Source of the DNA: Enhygromyxa salina
GTDB taxonomy: Bacteria; Myxococcota_A; Polyangia; Nannocystales; Nannocystaceae
Assembly: GCF_002994615.1 (NCBI RefSeq)
Contig: NZ_PVNK01000108.1
Coordinates: 62,001 to 126,000, forward strand
Direction: 5' to 3'
Length of the DNA: 64,000 bases
Positions 36,686 through 45,464 of this stretch are shown here, in pieces. Below the pieces are notes generated by a model. It worked only from the letters and a program-made list of their open reading frames with translations, ran no database searches and was not told where the DNA came from. The translations under genes and the position numbers were made by a program. The first letter of the stretch is position 1; each line of letters begins with the position of its first letter.

Positions 36686-37720
36686 ATGGCCTACGAAAAA
36701 GGGCTCAGCGAGCTCGGCGATGGCTGCTACGCGTACCTTCAACCCGACGGCTCCTGGGGCTGGAACAACGCGGGGCTGATCTGCGACGGCGAGGCCAGCT
36801 TGCTGGTCGACACCCTGTTCGATACCCGCCTGACCGCGCAGATGCTCGCGACCATGCGCGACGCGGCCCCAGCGGCGAAGTCGATCGACACGGTCGTCAA
36901 CACCCACGCCAACGGCGATCACTGCTGGGGCAACCAGCTCGTCCGCGAGGCCGAGATCATCGCCTCGCGCCGGGGCGCCGCGGAGATGTCCGAGATCCCG
37001 CCGACGCTGATGGCCAAGCTCGACAAGGTCGCGCGCCTGACCATGCGCATGGGTGCGCTCGGCAAGGGCCTGGGCTGGGTCGCGGGCAAGCTCGGCGTCG
37101 AGCTGCTCGCCTCGATCGTCGAGGCCGCGCCCTTCGTGATCGAGGTCTTTGGCGACTTTCACTTCGAGGGCATCGAGCTGGTGTTGCCGACCCGGACCTT
37201 CGACGACGCGCTGAGCTTGAAGGTCGGCGACAAGCGCGTCGAGCTGATCGAGGTCGGGCCTGCGCACACCAAGGGCGACGTGATCGTCCACGTGCCCGAC
37301 GATCGCGTGGTCTACTGCGGCGACATCCTGTTCATCGGCGGCCACCCGATCGTGTGGGAGGGGCCGGTGTCCAACTGGATCGCCGCGTGCGAGCGGATCG
37401 AGGCCATGGACGTCGACGCGATCGTGCCCGGGCACGGGCCGCTGACCGACAAGGCCGGGGTCCGGCGCGTGCGCGAGTACCTGAGCTACGTCCACGATCA
37501 GGCCCGGCAGCGCTACGACGCGGGCATGGGGGTGTTCGAGGCCGCGAAGGACATCGAGCTCACGGACTACGCGGCGTGGGGCGAGTCGGAGCGGATCGTC
37601 GTCAACGTCGACACGCTCTACCGCGAGTTCTCGGGCGCCGGGCCGCGCAAGAGCGCGGTGCCCTGCTTCGCGGCGATGGCCCGGTTCGCGGGCAAGAGTC
37701 GCTCGGCGAGCCCGAGCTGA
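36686..37720 (+). CDS. Metallo-beta-lactamase-fold hydrolase
   Basis: A 344-residue MBL-fold protein. Metal-binding motifs in order are THANGDHCWGN (H-x-N-x-D-H, a variant of H-x-H-x-D-H with Asn at the second position), GPAHTKGDV, CGDILF and PGHGPLTD. The Asn in place of the second His occurs in some MBL-fold enzymes and may leave only one tight metal site. There is no signal peptide. The start is the ATG at 36686. The substrate is unknown. Confidence 0.86.
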   Translation: MAYEKGLSELGDGCYAYLQPDGSWGWNNAGLICDGEASLLVDTLFDTRLTAQMLATMRDAAPAAKSIDTVVNTHANGDHCWGNQLVREAEIIASRRGAAEMSEIPPTLMAKLDKVARLTMRMGALGKGLGWVAGKLGVELLASIVEAAPFVIEVFGDFHFEGIELVLPTRTFDDALSLKVGDKRVELIEVGPAHTKGDVIVHVPDDRVVYCGDILFIGGHPIVWEGPVSNWIAACERIEAMDVDAIVPGHGPLTDKAGVRRVREYLSYVHDQARQRYDAGMGVFEAAKDIELTDYAAWGESERIVVNVDTLYREFSGAGPRKSAVPCFAAMARFAGKSRSASPS

Positions 37721-37788
37721 GGGGGCACTCGGGCGGCTCGCGACTTCGGCCAGCGTCTCATGGTGGCGGCTTGAAGGTCAGGGCCGGA

Positions 37789-39120
37789 TCAACTCTTGAG
37801 CGTCGCGGGCACCTCGAGTCCGAGGGTCAGCGCGCGCGCGGCCATGAACACCAACAGCGCCAGCCACAGCATCTGCGGCCCACCCCCGCCGTAGCGAGCC
37901 CACAGCGCGAGCGGCAAGAAGCCCAGCGCGAACGACAGCAACATCGCCCGCGCCAAGGTCGGCCCGGCGGTCAGCCCGATGAAGTAGCCGTCGAGGACAT
38001 AGGCGACCGCGCCGAGCAGCAGCACGAGGACCAGCCAGCCGCGCGCGTCGGTGACCGCCGCGAGTAGCTCGGGCTGGTCGGTCAGCAGCACGAAGAGCTG
38101 CGGAAACGCGATGAACGCGAGCGCGAAGCCGCCCGCGGTAGCGAGGCCCCAGCGCAGCGCGAGCGCCAGCAGCCGGCGAAGGCTGGGCTTGTCATCGCGG
38201 CCCTTGAACACCCCCGCGAGGCTCTCGGTCGCGTGGGCGAAGCCGTCGATGAAGTAGCTGGCCAGGCCGAGGACGCGCAAGAGCACGGCGTTGGCGGCGA
38301 GCAGCGTGGACGAGAAGCTGGCCGAGAAATTTGTGAACAGCGCGAACGCGGAGATCAGCGCGAGCGTCCGCAGCCAGATGTGCCGCCCGAGGTTAGCGAT
38401 CGGCCGCAGGTGCGCCCAGCCCAACACCGCGCCGGTCGGCTCGTCGCTGCGGGTCTCGGCCCACGCCCGCCAAACGATCGGCGCCGCGGTCAGCAGCGCC
38501 AAGTATTGGCTGCCCATCGTCGCCCACCCGGCCCCGGCGGCGCCCCAGCCGAGCTTCACGATCAACACATAGTCCAGGACCACGTTGGCGCCGTTGGCCA
38601 CGATCGCCATGATCAAGATCGGCCGCGTCCGCTGGAGGCCCAGGAGCCAGCCCATCACGCAGAAGTTGAGCAGGACCGCGGGCGCGGCCCAGATCCGCGC
38701 GTCGTAGTAGGCCCGGGCGGCGAGCTCGACGGCGGCCTCGCCCTCGAGCAGCGCGAACGAGAGCCAGCCGATCGGGGCTTGGATCGCTAGCAGCACGGTC
38801 GAGAACACGAGCGCGAGCACGCCCGCGCGCAGCAGCAATGCTCGGGACTCGCCGAGCTGTTCGCGGCCGAAGGCCTGGGCGGTCAGGCCGGTCGTGCCCA
38901 TGCGCAGGAAGCCGAACGACCAGTAGAGGAGATCGAAGATCACGCCGCCGAGGGCGACCCCGGCGAGGGGATCGAGCTCGTCGAGGTGGCCGAGGATCGC
39001 GGTGTCGACGAGGCTCGCGATTGGGACCATCAACGACGCGGCGATGCTCGGGAGCGCGAGCTGTGCGAAGCGGTGGCGTAGGCTTTTTGTGACCCCCACT
39101 GGTGGGCTGGACTCTGCCAC
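37789..39120 (-). CDS. MATE-family efflux transporter (DinF-like)
   Basis: A 443-residue membrane protein with about 12 hydrophobic segments in two halves, and MATE-type features (LALPSIAASLMVPIASLVDT, then AILGHLDELDPLAGVALGG near the N-terminus). It exports organic cations or drugs using an ion gradient. The DinF branch has this LVDTAILGH signature. The likely start is a GTG at 39120. A repeat array and a Y1 transposase lie immediately upstream, on the other strand. Confidence 0.9.
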   Translation of the reverse strand: MAESSPPVGVTKSLRHRFAQLALPSIAASLMVPIASLVDTAILGHLDELDPLAGVALGGVIFDLLYWSFGFLRMGTTGLTAQAFGREQLGESRALLLRAGVLALVFSTVLLAIQAPIGWLSFALLEGEAAVELAARAYYDARIWAAPAVLLNFCVMGWLLGLQRTRPILIMAIVANGANVVLDYVLIVKLGWGAAGAGWATMGSQYLALLTAAPIVWRAWAETRSDEPTGAVLGWAHLRPIANLGRHIWLRTLALISAFALFTNFSASFSSTLLAANAVLLRVLGLASYFIDGFAHATESLAGVFKGRDDKPSLRRLLALALRWGLATAGGFALAFIAFPQLFVLLTDQPELLAAVTDARGWLVLVLLLGAVAYVLDGYFIGLTAGPTLARAMLLSFALGFLPLALWARYGGGGPQMLWLALLVFMAARALTLGLEVPATLKS

Positions 39121-39166
39121 GCGTTGTTCGGCGTGGAAACTGGACTCATGGTTCTCGTTTTTTCGT

Positions 39167-39353
39167 CTCAGAGTCCTCGTTTTGATCTTTAGATCATGAA
39201 GACCGGCCTCAGAGTCCTCATTTTGATCTTTAGATCACGTGCTCGCAAAACTCGGCGGAGGAAGACCGGCCTCAGAGTCCTCATTTTGATCTTTAGATCA
39301 CGTGCTCGCTGAGGAAGACCGGCCTCAGAGTCCTCATTTTGATCTTTAGATCA
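39167..39353. repeat. Four direct repeats upstream of the Y1 transposase
   Basis: Four copies of a 30-bp unit start at 39167, 39208, 39271 and 39324. The unit is CTCAGAGTCCTC[A/G] followed by TTTTGATCTTTAGATCA, and its TGATCT-TT-AGATCA part is a perfect small hairpin. The gaps between copies (11, 33 and 23 bp) share GAAGACCGGC and CGTGCTCG blocks. The array lies directly before the transposase start, on the side of the MATE gene's promoter. Confidence 0.93.
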
Positions 39354-39389
39354 CGTGCTCGCAAAACTAGACGTCGAGTTCTAGTTTCG

Positions 39390-40436
39390 ATGCTCCGATC
39401 AGAAGAATTCCTGCAACTCCGTAGTCCGGGGCCCGACAAGCTCCGCGTGGCCTCCTCCGCGCAAAAACAAGCCAGCGCCGCCCGCCGGGCCAAAAATCGG
39501 GCCCGTGGGCAGGCTCGAACATACCCGCGGGTGCGCGCGCGGCCGATTTACTCGGGCAGCAGCTGCAAGATCACCCGGCGCTGTCTTGGCCGCTTGCTGC
39601 TGCTGTCGCCGGGTGTCAAGGCCGAGGAACTCGCCAACTTCATCGGCTATTGCCTCGCCTACGCGGCCGCGCTCCATGGGATCGAGGTTCACGCGAGCGT
39701 GTGGATGTCGAACCATCACCACACGGATGTGACCGATCCGCACGGCAACCTCGTGCCCTTCAAGCAGCTCCTGCACAGCTTGATCGCCCGAGGCCGCAAC
39801 GCGCGGCTCGGGCGGTACGACACCTTCTGGAGCGGTGATGCCGCTTGCGATACGCGGCGACCCACGGATGACGAGTCGCTGGCCGATCTCGTGTACACCC
39901 TGACGAACCCTGTCAAGGACGGGCTCGTGAAGTGGGGGCGGCTGTGGCCGGGGTTTACGACCATCGACTGGCGCTTCGGCGAGACGCGGACCTTCAAGCG
40001 GCCCGACTGGCTTTTTGACGAGGGCGGCGAGATGCCTGAGGAGGTCTCGTTGACGCTCGTTCGGCCGCCGATCTTCCCCGCGCTCGACGACGAAGAACTC
40101 TACGCCAAGCTGATGACCCAGGTCCGTCAGCGCGAGGTCGAATTCCAGCGAGAGTTCCGCGAAAAGGGACGCCGATTCATGGGGCTGCGCAAGCTTGCCC
40201 GGCAGGGCTGGAATCAGGCGCCGCGGAGCTTCGAGGAGCGATTCACGGTTGCGCCGAGGTGGGCGAGCTCGAGCAAGTGGTTGGTGCTGGCGCAACTGCA
40301 GCGGGACCGCGAGTGGGAGCGGCAATACGCGGCCGCGCGGACGTTGCTGCTAAGGGGCGAGTCGGCGGTGTTCCCTGCGGGGACCTACTGGATGCGACAC
40401 TTCGCGGGTGTCGCCGTGGCAGCGCAGTCGCCCTAG
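39390..40436 (+). mobile_element. Y1 (HUH) transposase, RAYT-like
   Basis: A 348-residue IS200/REP-associated-type transposase from the ATG at 39390. The HUH metal site is NHHHTDV (His109-111), preceded by the typical strand EVHASVWMSN. The catalytic Tyr is probably Tyr169 in LVYTLTNPVKDGLV, the counterpart of the family's R-Y-I-x-x-N-P. An extended, basic C-terminal region resembles RAYT proteins, which act on hairpin repeats spread in the genome. No inverted ends of a classical IS are visible. Direct-repeat arrays lie on both sides (39167-39353 and 40631-40720). Confidence 0.88.
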
Positions 40437-40630
40437 CGAACAGGGCATAGGAGAGGGCGGGGTCGCGTGGGGCCATCCCGGCGTCGTGTATTGGTTCGGT
40501 GGGGGCGAGGCGGGTGTAGATGGGCGCGCCTTAGCGAAAATCGGGCTGAGTCGCGCGATATTGCGCTTGGGGTGGAGTGTCGGCTGGGTTTGAGAGCCGG
40601 CCCGGACCTCGGCAAGCGCGTTGGAAGACA

Positions 40631-40720
40631 AAGACTCTCAGTCCGGATCCCTTGGGCATTAAGACTCTCAGTCCGGATCCCTTGGATTTGGAAGACAAAG
40701 ACTCTCAGTCCGGATCCCTT
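40631..40720. repeat. Three direct repeats downstream of the Y1 transposase
   Basis: Three perfect copies of a 23-bp unit (AAGACTCTCAGTCCGGATCC then CTT) start at 40631, 40661 and 40698. The preceding GGAAGACAAAG is shared by copies 1 and 3. They end 3 bp before the pccB stop codon. They are unrelated in sequence to the upstream array. The rest of 40437-40630 shows no gene. Confidence 0.95.
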
Positions 40721-40723
40721 GCC

Positions 40724-42358
40724 TTAAAGCGGAATATTACCATGCTTCTTAGGCGGATTCTCCTGCCGCTTATTCCGCAACAAACCAAAACTATCCACCA
40801 ACACCCGCCGAGTCTCACGCGGCATGATCACCCGATCCAAAAACCCAAATTCCGCAGCCTTATACGGACTCGCAAACAGCCGCCGATAATCCGCGATCAG
40901 CCGAGCCCGCTCCCCTTCAGGATCCTCAGCCCCCGCGATCTGCCGCCTAAAGATAATATTCACCGCCCCCTCAGCACCCATGACCGCGATCTCCGCCGTC
41001 GGGTAAGCAAGGTTGATATCCCCCCGGATGTGCTTCGACGCCATGACATCATACGCGCCACCATAGGCCTTGCGCGTAACCAGGGTGACCTTCGGCACGG
41101 TCGCCTCCGTAAACGCGTAGAGCAGCTTGGCGCCATGGCGGATAATGCCGCCGTACTCCTGCTCCGTCCCGGGCAAGAACCCAGGCACATCGACCAAGGT
41201 CAAAAGCGGCGTGTTAAACGCGTCACAGGTCCGGACGAAGCGGGCAGCCTTGACCGAGGCGTCGATGTCGAGGCAGCCCGCGAGGACCAGCGGTTGGTTG
41301 GCGACCACGCCGACCGGGTGCCCGTCGATCCGCACGTAGCCGACGACGATGTTCTTGGCGTGGTGCTCCTGGATCTCGAGGAACACCCCGTCGTCGGCGA
41401 TCGACTCGATCAGCGTGCGGATGTCGTAGGGCTTGTTGGGGTTCTCGGGCACGAGCGAGGCCAGCTCCTCGCATACGCGATCGGTCGGATCGCTGGTCTC
41501 GCGCGTCGGCGGCGGCTCCATGTTGTTGCTCGGCATGAACCCGAGCAGCTCGCGGGTCAGGGCCAGGGCCGCGGCCTCGTCGGCGCACGCGAAGTGACCG
41601 ACGCCGGACTTCTCGTTGTGGGTCATGGCCCCGCCGAGGGCCTCCTTGGTCACCTCTTCGTGGGTCACCGTCTTGATCACGTCGGGCCCGGTGATGAACA
41701 TGTAGCTCGACTTCTCGACCATCAGCACGAAGTCGGTCAGCGCGGGCGAGTACACGGCCCCGCCCGCGCACGGGCCGAGGACGACCGAGATCTGCGGGAC
41801 GACCCCGGAGCTGAGCACGTTGCGCTTGAAGATCTCGGCGTAGCCGCCGAGCGCGGCCACGCCCTCCTGGATGCGGGCGCCGCCGCTGTCGTTGAGCCCG
41901 ATCACCGGGGCCCCGACCTCCATGGCCTTGTCCATGACCTTGCAGATCTTCTCGGCGTGGGCCCAGCCGAGGCTGCCGCCGAACACGTCGGGGCGCTGGG
42001 CGAACACGAACACCCGCCGGCCGTCGATCGTGCCGTAGCCGGTCACGACGCCGTCGCCGTAGGTCTGCTTTTGCTGCATGCCAAAGTCGGCGCACTGCGA
42101 GGTCACGAAGCGATCGAGCTCGACGAAGCTGCCAGCGTCGAGCAGCAGCTCGATCCGCGCGTGGGCGCTCTGACGCCCGGCGCCCTCGAGCTTGGTCAGC
42201 GCGGCGGCGGACTTTTGCTCGAGCTTGGCGACCGCCTCGGCGCCCGCGCGGGCCTGGATCGGACCGCCACCGAGCCTGGCGACACGCTCGCGGACTTCGA
42301 GCTTGGCGACGGGATCTTGCGGTGCTTGCGGTGCTTGCGTGTCGGGGTCGTCGGCCAT
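40724..42358 (-). CDS. pccB: Propionyl-CoA carboxylase beta subunit
   Basis: A 544-residue acyl-CoA carboxyltransferase beta subunit that carboxylates propionyl-CoA (or another acyl-CoA) from biotin-CO2. Crotonase-fold CoA-binding segments are visible ([80 protein letters not shown]). The C-terminal K-K-H-G-N-I-P-L is the tail typical of PccB-type enzymes. The ATG at 42358 gives the usual start; codons further upstream read as leader. It is divergent from the HEAT-like gene with 79 bp between starts. The alpha subunit is not in the window. Confidence 0.93.
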   Translation of the reverse strand: MADDPDTQAPQAPQDPVAKLEVRERVARLGGGPIQARAGAEAVAKLEQKSAAALTKLEGAGRQSAHARIELLLDAGSFVELDRFVTSQCADFGMQQKQTYGDGVVTGYGTIDGRRVFVFAQRPDVFGGSLGWAHAEKICKVMDKAMEVGAPVIGLNDSGGARIQEGVAALGGYAEIFKRNVLSSGVVPQISVVLGPCAGGAVYSPALTDFVLMVEKSSYMFITGPDVIKTVTHEEVTKEALGGAMTHNEKSGVGHFACADEAAALALTRELLGFMPSNNMEPPPTRETSDPTDRVCEELASLVPENPNKPYDIRTLIESIADDGVFLEIQEHHAKNIVVGYVRIDGHPVGVVANQPLVLAGCLDIDASVKAARFVRTCDAFNTPLLTLVDVPGFLPGTEQEYGGIIRHGAKLLYAFTEATVPKVTLVTRKAYGGAYDVMASKHIRGDINLAYPTAEIAVMGAEGAVNIIFRRQIAGAEDPEGERARLIADYRRLFASPYKAAEFGFLDRVIMPRETRRVLVDSFGLLRNKRQENPPKKHGNIPL

Positions 42359-42437
42359 CGGCGGGACTGTACGCAGCCCACGGCCACACGCAAACCCTCC
42401 TGGGGTTCCCACCCGGGCCATGGCACACTGGCGGACC

Positions 42438-43661
42438 ATGGCCTTCGCTCATGTCCCCCTCGAGGACGCGCAGCTCGGTCCCGTCGCCGCGAAGTTCGTG
42501 GGCGAAGGGGCGCCCGCGAAGATGCGCAAGATGGCCGCGGCTGGCCTCGCCCCGCTGCCGCCGCGGGACATGCTCGTCGCGCTCTATCAGCTGTGGGTCG
42601 CCAACGACGAGGGCTCCGACGCGGCCGGCAAGACCGTCGAGGGGCTGCCAGACGCGGTCCTCAACGGCGCGCTCACCGACAAGCTGCTGCCGCCGGGGGT
42701 CCTCGACCTGCTCGGCCGCAAATTCGCTCGCAACGAGAAGGTCCTGGCGCTGGTCGTGCGCCACCCCAAGGTCGACGACGAGACCCTCATCGGCATCTCG
42801 CGCGTGTGCCCCGAGACGATCTGCGACATCCTGGCCGACAACGAGACCCGCTGGCTCGCGACCCCAGGCATCGTCTCGGGCCTGTACCAGAACCGCCACT
42901 GCCGCATGAGCGTGATCCACCGGATGATCGAGCTCGGCGAGCGCCAGGGCGTCGAGCTCGGGCTCCCGGCGATGGAGGAGATCCGCCTGGCCCTGGCCGA
43001 GAGCGGGCCCGTCGACGAGAGCCGCGACCAGGCCTTCAAGGCCCTGCACACGACCGAGAAGGTCGCCGAGGCCGAGGCCGCGGCCCTCGACCTGCTCGGC
43101 GCCGCCGACGTCGACGACGAGCTCGAGCTCCCGGAGCTCGACGACGACGACGCGGAGATCTACGAGGGCCCGCTGCCCGGCGAGGAGGACGGCGCCGAGG
43201 CCGAGGCCGAGGCCAAGCCCGAGATCCGCGAGCAGGACAAGCAGCCCCCGAGCAAGGAGAGCCGCATGCATCAGATCTCGAAGATGCGCCCGCTCGAGAA
43301 GATCCGCACCGCGCTGCTCGGCGACAAGTACGACCGCTCGCTGCTCGTCCGCGACTCCAACAAGACCGTGGCGATGGCGACGATCCGGTCGCCCAAGATC
43401 CGCGACAGCGAGGCCGTGGCCTACGCCGCCAACCGCTCCTTGCCCCATGAAGTCATCACCTACATCTCCAACCGCCGCGAGTGGATCAAGCTCTACACGG
43501 TCAAGCTCAACCTGGTGATGAACCCCAAGACGCCGCTCGCGCGCTCGATGAGTCTGCTGGCCTTCCTCAACCGCAACGACATCCAGAAGGTCGCGCGGTC
43601 CAAGGGCATCCCGTCAGCGCTGGCCACGGCCGCGAAACGTAAGATGCAAGCTCGACGTTGA
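42438..43661 (+). CDS. Conserved hypothetical protein, HEAT-like
   Basis: A 407-residue soluble protein starting at the ATG at 42438 ([20 protein letters not shown]). It is helical and repetitive, with motifs such as [20 protein letters not shown] and [18 protein letters not shown], reminiscent of HEAT or leucine-rich-variant repeats. It has an acidic linker (about 225-270) and a more conserved-looking C-terminal block ([20 protein letters not shown], then [16 protein letters not shown]). The family is not recognised by name. Its TGA overlaps the TTG start of the next gene (TTGA). Confidence 0.75.
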   Translation: MAFAHVPLEDAQLGPVAAKFVGEGAPAKMRKMAAAGLAPLPPRDMLVALYQLWVANDEGSDAAGKTVEGLPDAVLNGALTDKLLPPGVLDLLGRKFARNEKVLALVVRHPKVDDETLIGISRVCPETICDILADNETRWLATPGIVSGLYQNRHCRMSVIHRMIELGERQGVELGLPAMEEIRLALAESGPVDESRDQAFKALHTTEKVAEAEAAALDLLGAADVDDELELPELDDDDAEIYEGPLPGEEDGAEAEAEAKPEIREQDKQPPSKESRMHQISKMRPLEKIRTALLGDKYDRSLLVRDSNKTVAMATIRSPKIRDSEAVAYAANRSLPHEVITYISNRREWIKLYTVKLNLVMNPKTPLARSMSLLAFLNRNDIQKVARSKGIPSALATAAKRKMQARR

Positions 43662-44191
43662 ACCTGTCAGTGTCAGCTCTTCGCGCGGCCCTCGAACGCT
43701 ACGGGGGCATCCTCGTCCGACCCCGGGCGACCCTCGCGGGCCTCGGTCCGGGTGAGGGCCGCCGCGACTGGTGGGTGCTCGCGGGGTTGTTCGTGCTCGG
43801 CAGCCAGATCGAGCACCTGGCCGAGTCCGTCGCGCGCTATCAGGTCTTCCGCAGCTTCTGGCTGCTGGTCAACGGCTTCGCGCTCGCGCTCTTGACCCCG
43901 CTCTTGGTCGGGCTGGTGGTCGAGAGCATCGTCGGGGCCGCGCGCAGCCGCTATCGCCACTTGCCCCTGGTCGCGCTGGTCCTGGTCGCGACGGTGGCCA
44001 ACCTCTTGCGCCAACAGGGCGTGGTCATCCCGGGGCCGCGCTACCTGCCCGAGATGCTCGGCGCGGCGTGGGCCGCCGGGCTCGGGGTCTGGATCCGCAA
44101 GGCGATGCCCGCCGAGGACGCGGGCGGCGCGGACCAAGACAAGGAGAAGGTCGAGACCTCGAGGGACGCGGCGGAGGTGAGCCATGAGTGA
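43658..44191 (+). CDS. Membrane protein, Yip1-like, 177 aa
   Basis: The TTG at 43658 overlaps the upstream stop codon (TTGA). The protein starts with an amphipathic helix (ALERYGGILVRPRATLAGLG) as in Yip1-domain proteins, then has about four hydrophobic segments between residues 30 and 145, and a charged C-terminal tail. The Yip1 resemblance is weak. It lies in a likely three-gene operon with the HEAT-like and TlpA-like genes. Confidence 0.65.
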   Translation: MNLSVSALRAALERYGGILVRPRATLAGLGPGEGRRDWWVLAGLFVLGSQIEHLAESVARYQVFRSFWLLVNGFALALLTPLLVGLVVESIVGAARSRYRHLPLVALVLVATVANLLRQQGVVIPGPRYLPEMLGAAWAAGLGVWIRKAMPAEDAGGADQDKEKVETSRDAAEVSHE

Positions 44192-44750
44192 CCCGCGCGA
44201 AGGATCTCGTCTGGGCTTGGTCGTCGGCGCGCTCGTCGTCGCGCTGACGCTGCTCTCGGGCGCCCGCGACCTCGGGCTCGGTCTCGACAATTGGGCCAGC
44301 TACACCCCCGTTACGCCGGGTGATCCGCTGCCCGAGTTCGCCGTGCAGCTCGACGACGGCAGCTCGCTGAGCTCCGCGGACCTCGAAGGGCAGGTCTCGC
44401 TGCTGGTGTTTTGGGCCACGTGGTGTCACGCCTGCGGGCTCGAGATGCCGACGGTCGTCGAGATCGACCAGCGCTACGCAGAGCGAGGCGGCGAGGTCCG
44501 CGTGTACGGCGTCAACCGAGACAGCGGCGCGCCGGCGGAGCGCCGGGCCTTGGTCGAGCCCTACGCCGCCAGCAAGGGCATGGACTTCGCGCAGATCTAC
44601 GACGACGGCCAGCTCGCGCAGGCGTTCGGGGTCGAGCAGATCCCCTACATGGTCCTGGTCGACAAGCGCGGGGCCATTCGCTCGCTGCACCTCGGCCAGG
44701 TCAGCGAGCGAAAGCTGCGCGGGGAGATCGACGCGCTCCTCGACGAGTGA
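44184..44750 (+). CDS. TlpA-like thioredoxin-fold lipoprotein/membrane protein
   Basis: A 188-residue thiol-disulfide protein. An N-terminal membrane anchor (about 10-28) is followed by a TlpA/ResA-type domain with active site FWATWCHACGLEMP (Cys-His-Ala-Cys) and a cis-Pro motif VEQIPYMVLVD. It reduces disulfides on the outer face of the membrane, for example in cytochrome c maturation or redox repair. It overlaps the preceding membrane protein gene by 8 bp. Confidence 0.9.
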   Translation: MSDPREGSRLGLVVGALVVALTLLSGARDLGLGLDNWASYTPVTPGDPLPEFAVQLDDGSSLSSADLEGQVSLLVFWATWCHACGLEMPTVVEIDQRYAERGGEVRVYGVNRDSGAPAERRALVEPYAASKGMDFAQIYDDGQLAQAFGVEQIPYMVLVDKRGAIRSLHLGQVSERKLRGEIDALLDE

Positions 44751-44771
44751 CCGCCCGGGACTCGAGCGATC

Positions 44772-44864
44772 TCAGCCGCCCGCCATGGCGAACACCTCGC
44801 CCCGCAAGTACTCGTGCTCGAGCGCTGCGTCCCGTCCGAAGGCGCAGCACTCGGCGTGGGTCAT
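44772..44864 (-). pseudogene. Fragment of an Uma2-family endonuclease gene
   Basis: A 30-codon frame from the ATG at 44864 ends EHEYLRGEVFAMAGG and then a stop. The phrase H-E-Y-x-x-G-E-V-F-A-M-A-G-G is the N-terminal signature of Uma2 (DUF820) proteins, which normally continue for ~150 residues. Only the front part is present and the rest is absent, so this is a gene relic. Confidence 0.6.
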
Positions 44865-44926
44865 CCGCCCGGCTGGGGCCTGCGCGCTCACGGTGTGAGC
44901 AGGTCGCAGGAAGCCATCGAGCTCGC

Positions 44927-45358
44927 TCATTTCAGATGCAGCAGCGCCGTGTGGGCGGCGACCAGCTCTTTGAGCGCGGCGTCGAGCTCGGGGTCCTTCG
45001 CCGCGGCCATGACGAGGTCGAGCTGCACGAGGCTCATGTTGTTCGAGTTCTCGCGCAGGCCCTCGCTGATCTTCGTGACGGCCTCATCGCTGACCTGAAA
45101 GCCGCGGACCTCGGTGACCGCGAGCATCTTGGGCTCGAGCTCGGCCTTTCGGCTCTCGAACAGCGCGCGGGCCTCGGCGACGGCGGCCTTCTTGTCCTCG
45201 CCCTCCCTGATCATGCTGACCATCTCGTTGGTCAGCTCGGTGACCTCGTCGATGGTCTCGTTGACGAGCTCGTCCTTCGAGCAGGCGGAGACGGTCAGCG
45301 CCAGCGCGAGGAGCAGGGCGCACACAGCGGGAGGCAGCGAACGAACTCGGGCGCGCAT
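44927..45358 (-). CDS. Hypothetical lipoprotein, helical, 143 aa
   Basis: The signal peptide ends in LALTVSAC, with the lipobox Cys at residue 26. The mature part is almost wholly helical and heptad-like (ELVNETIDEVTELTNEMVSM), with many Glu, Lys and Ala residues. The family is unknown. It lies upstream of dnaB's end on the same strand but is separated from it by 106 bp. Confidence 0.72.
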   Translation of the reverse strand: MRARVRSLPPAVCALLLALALTVSACSKDELVNETIDEVTELTNEMVSMIREGEDKKAAVAEARALFESRKAELEPKMLAVTEVRGFQVSDEAVTKISEGLRENSNNMSLVQLDLVMAAAKDPELDAALKELVAAHTALLHLK

Positions 45359-45464
45359 GGGCGGAGGGTAGCGTTTTCACCCGCGTTGACGGCGCGAGCG
45401 CAGGCTCGCCGATCTGCGAACGCTCACACACGTGGCGTGACGAGCCGCTCGAGCGCAGCCTCGG

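Noticed and set aside
36620..37495. N-terminal extension of the small lipoprotein
   Set aside because: It would be antisense to the metallo-beta-lactamase gene and would bury a clear signal peptide and lipobox inside the protein.
39167..39353. CRISPR-like array of 30-bp repeats
   Set aside because: Only four copies, unequal gaps of 11, 33 and 23 bp that share sequence among themselves, and no cas genes. It fits a RAYT-linked repeat better.
41223..43448. Open frames antisense or out of frame over pccB and the HEAT-like gene
   Set aside because: They run through two clearly real genes on opposite strands and are rich in Arg, Gly and Ala with no motif.
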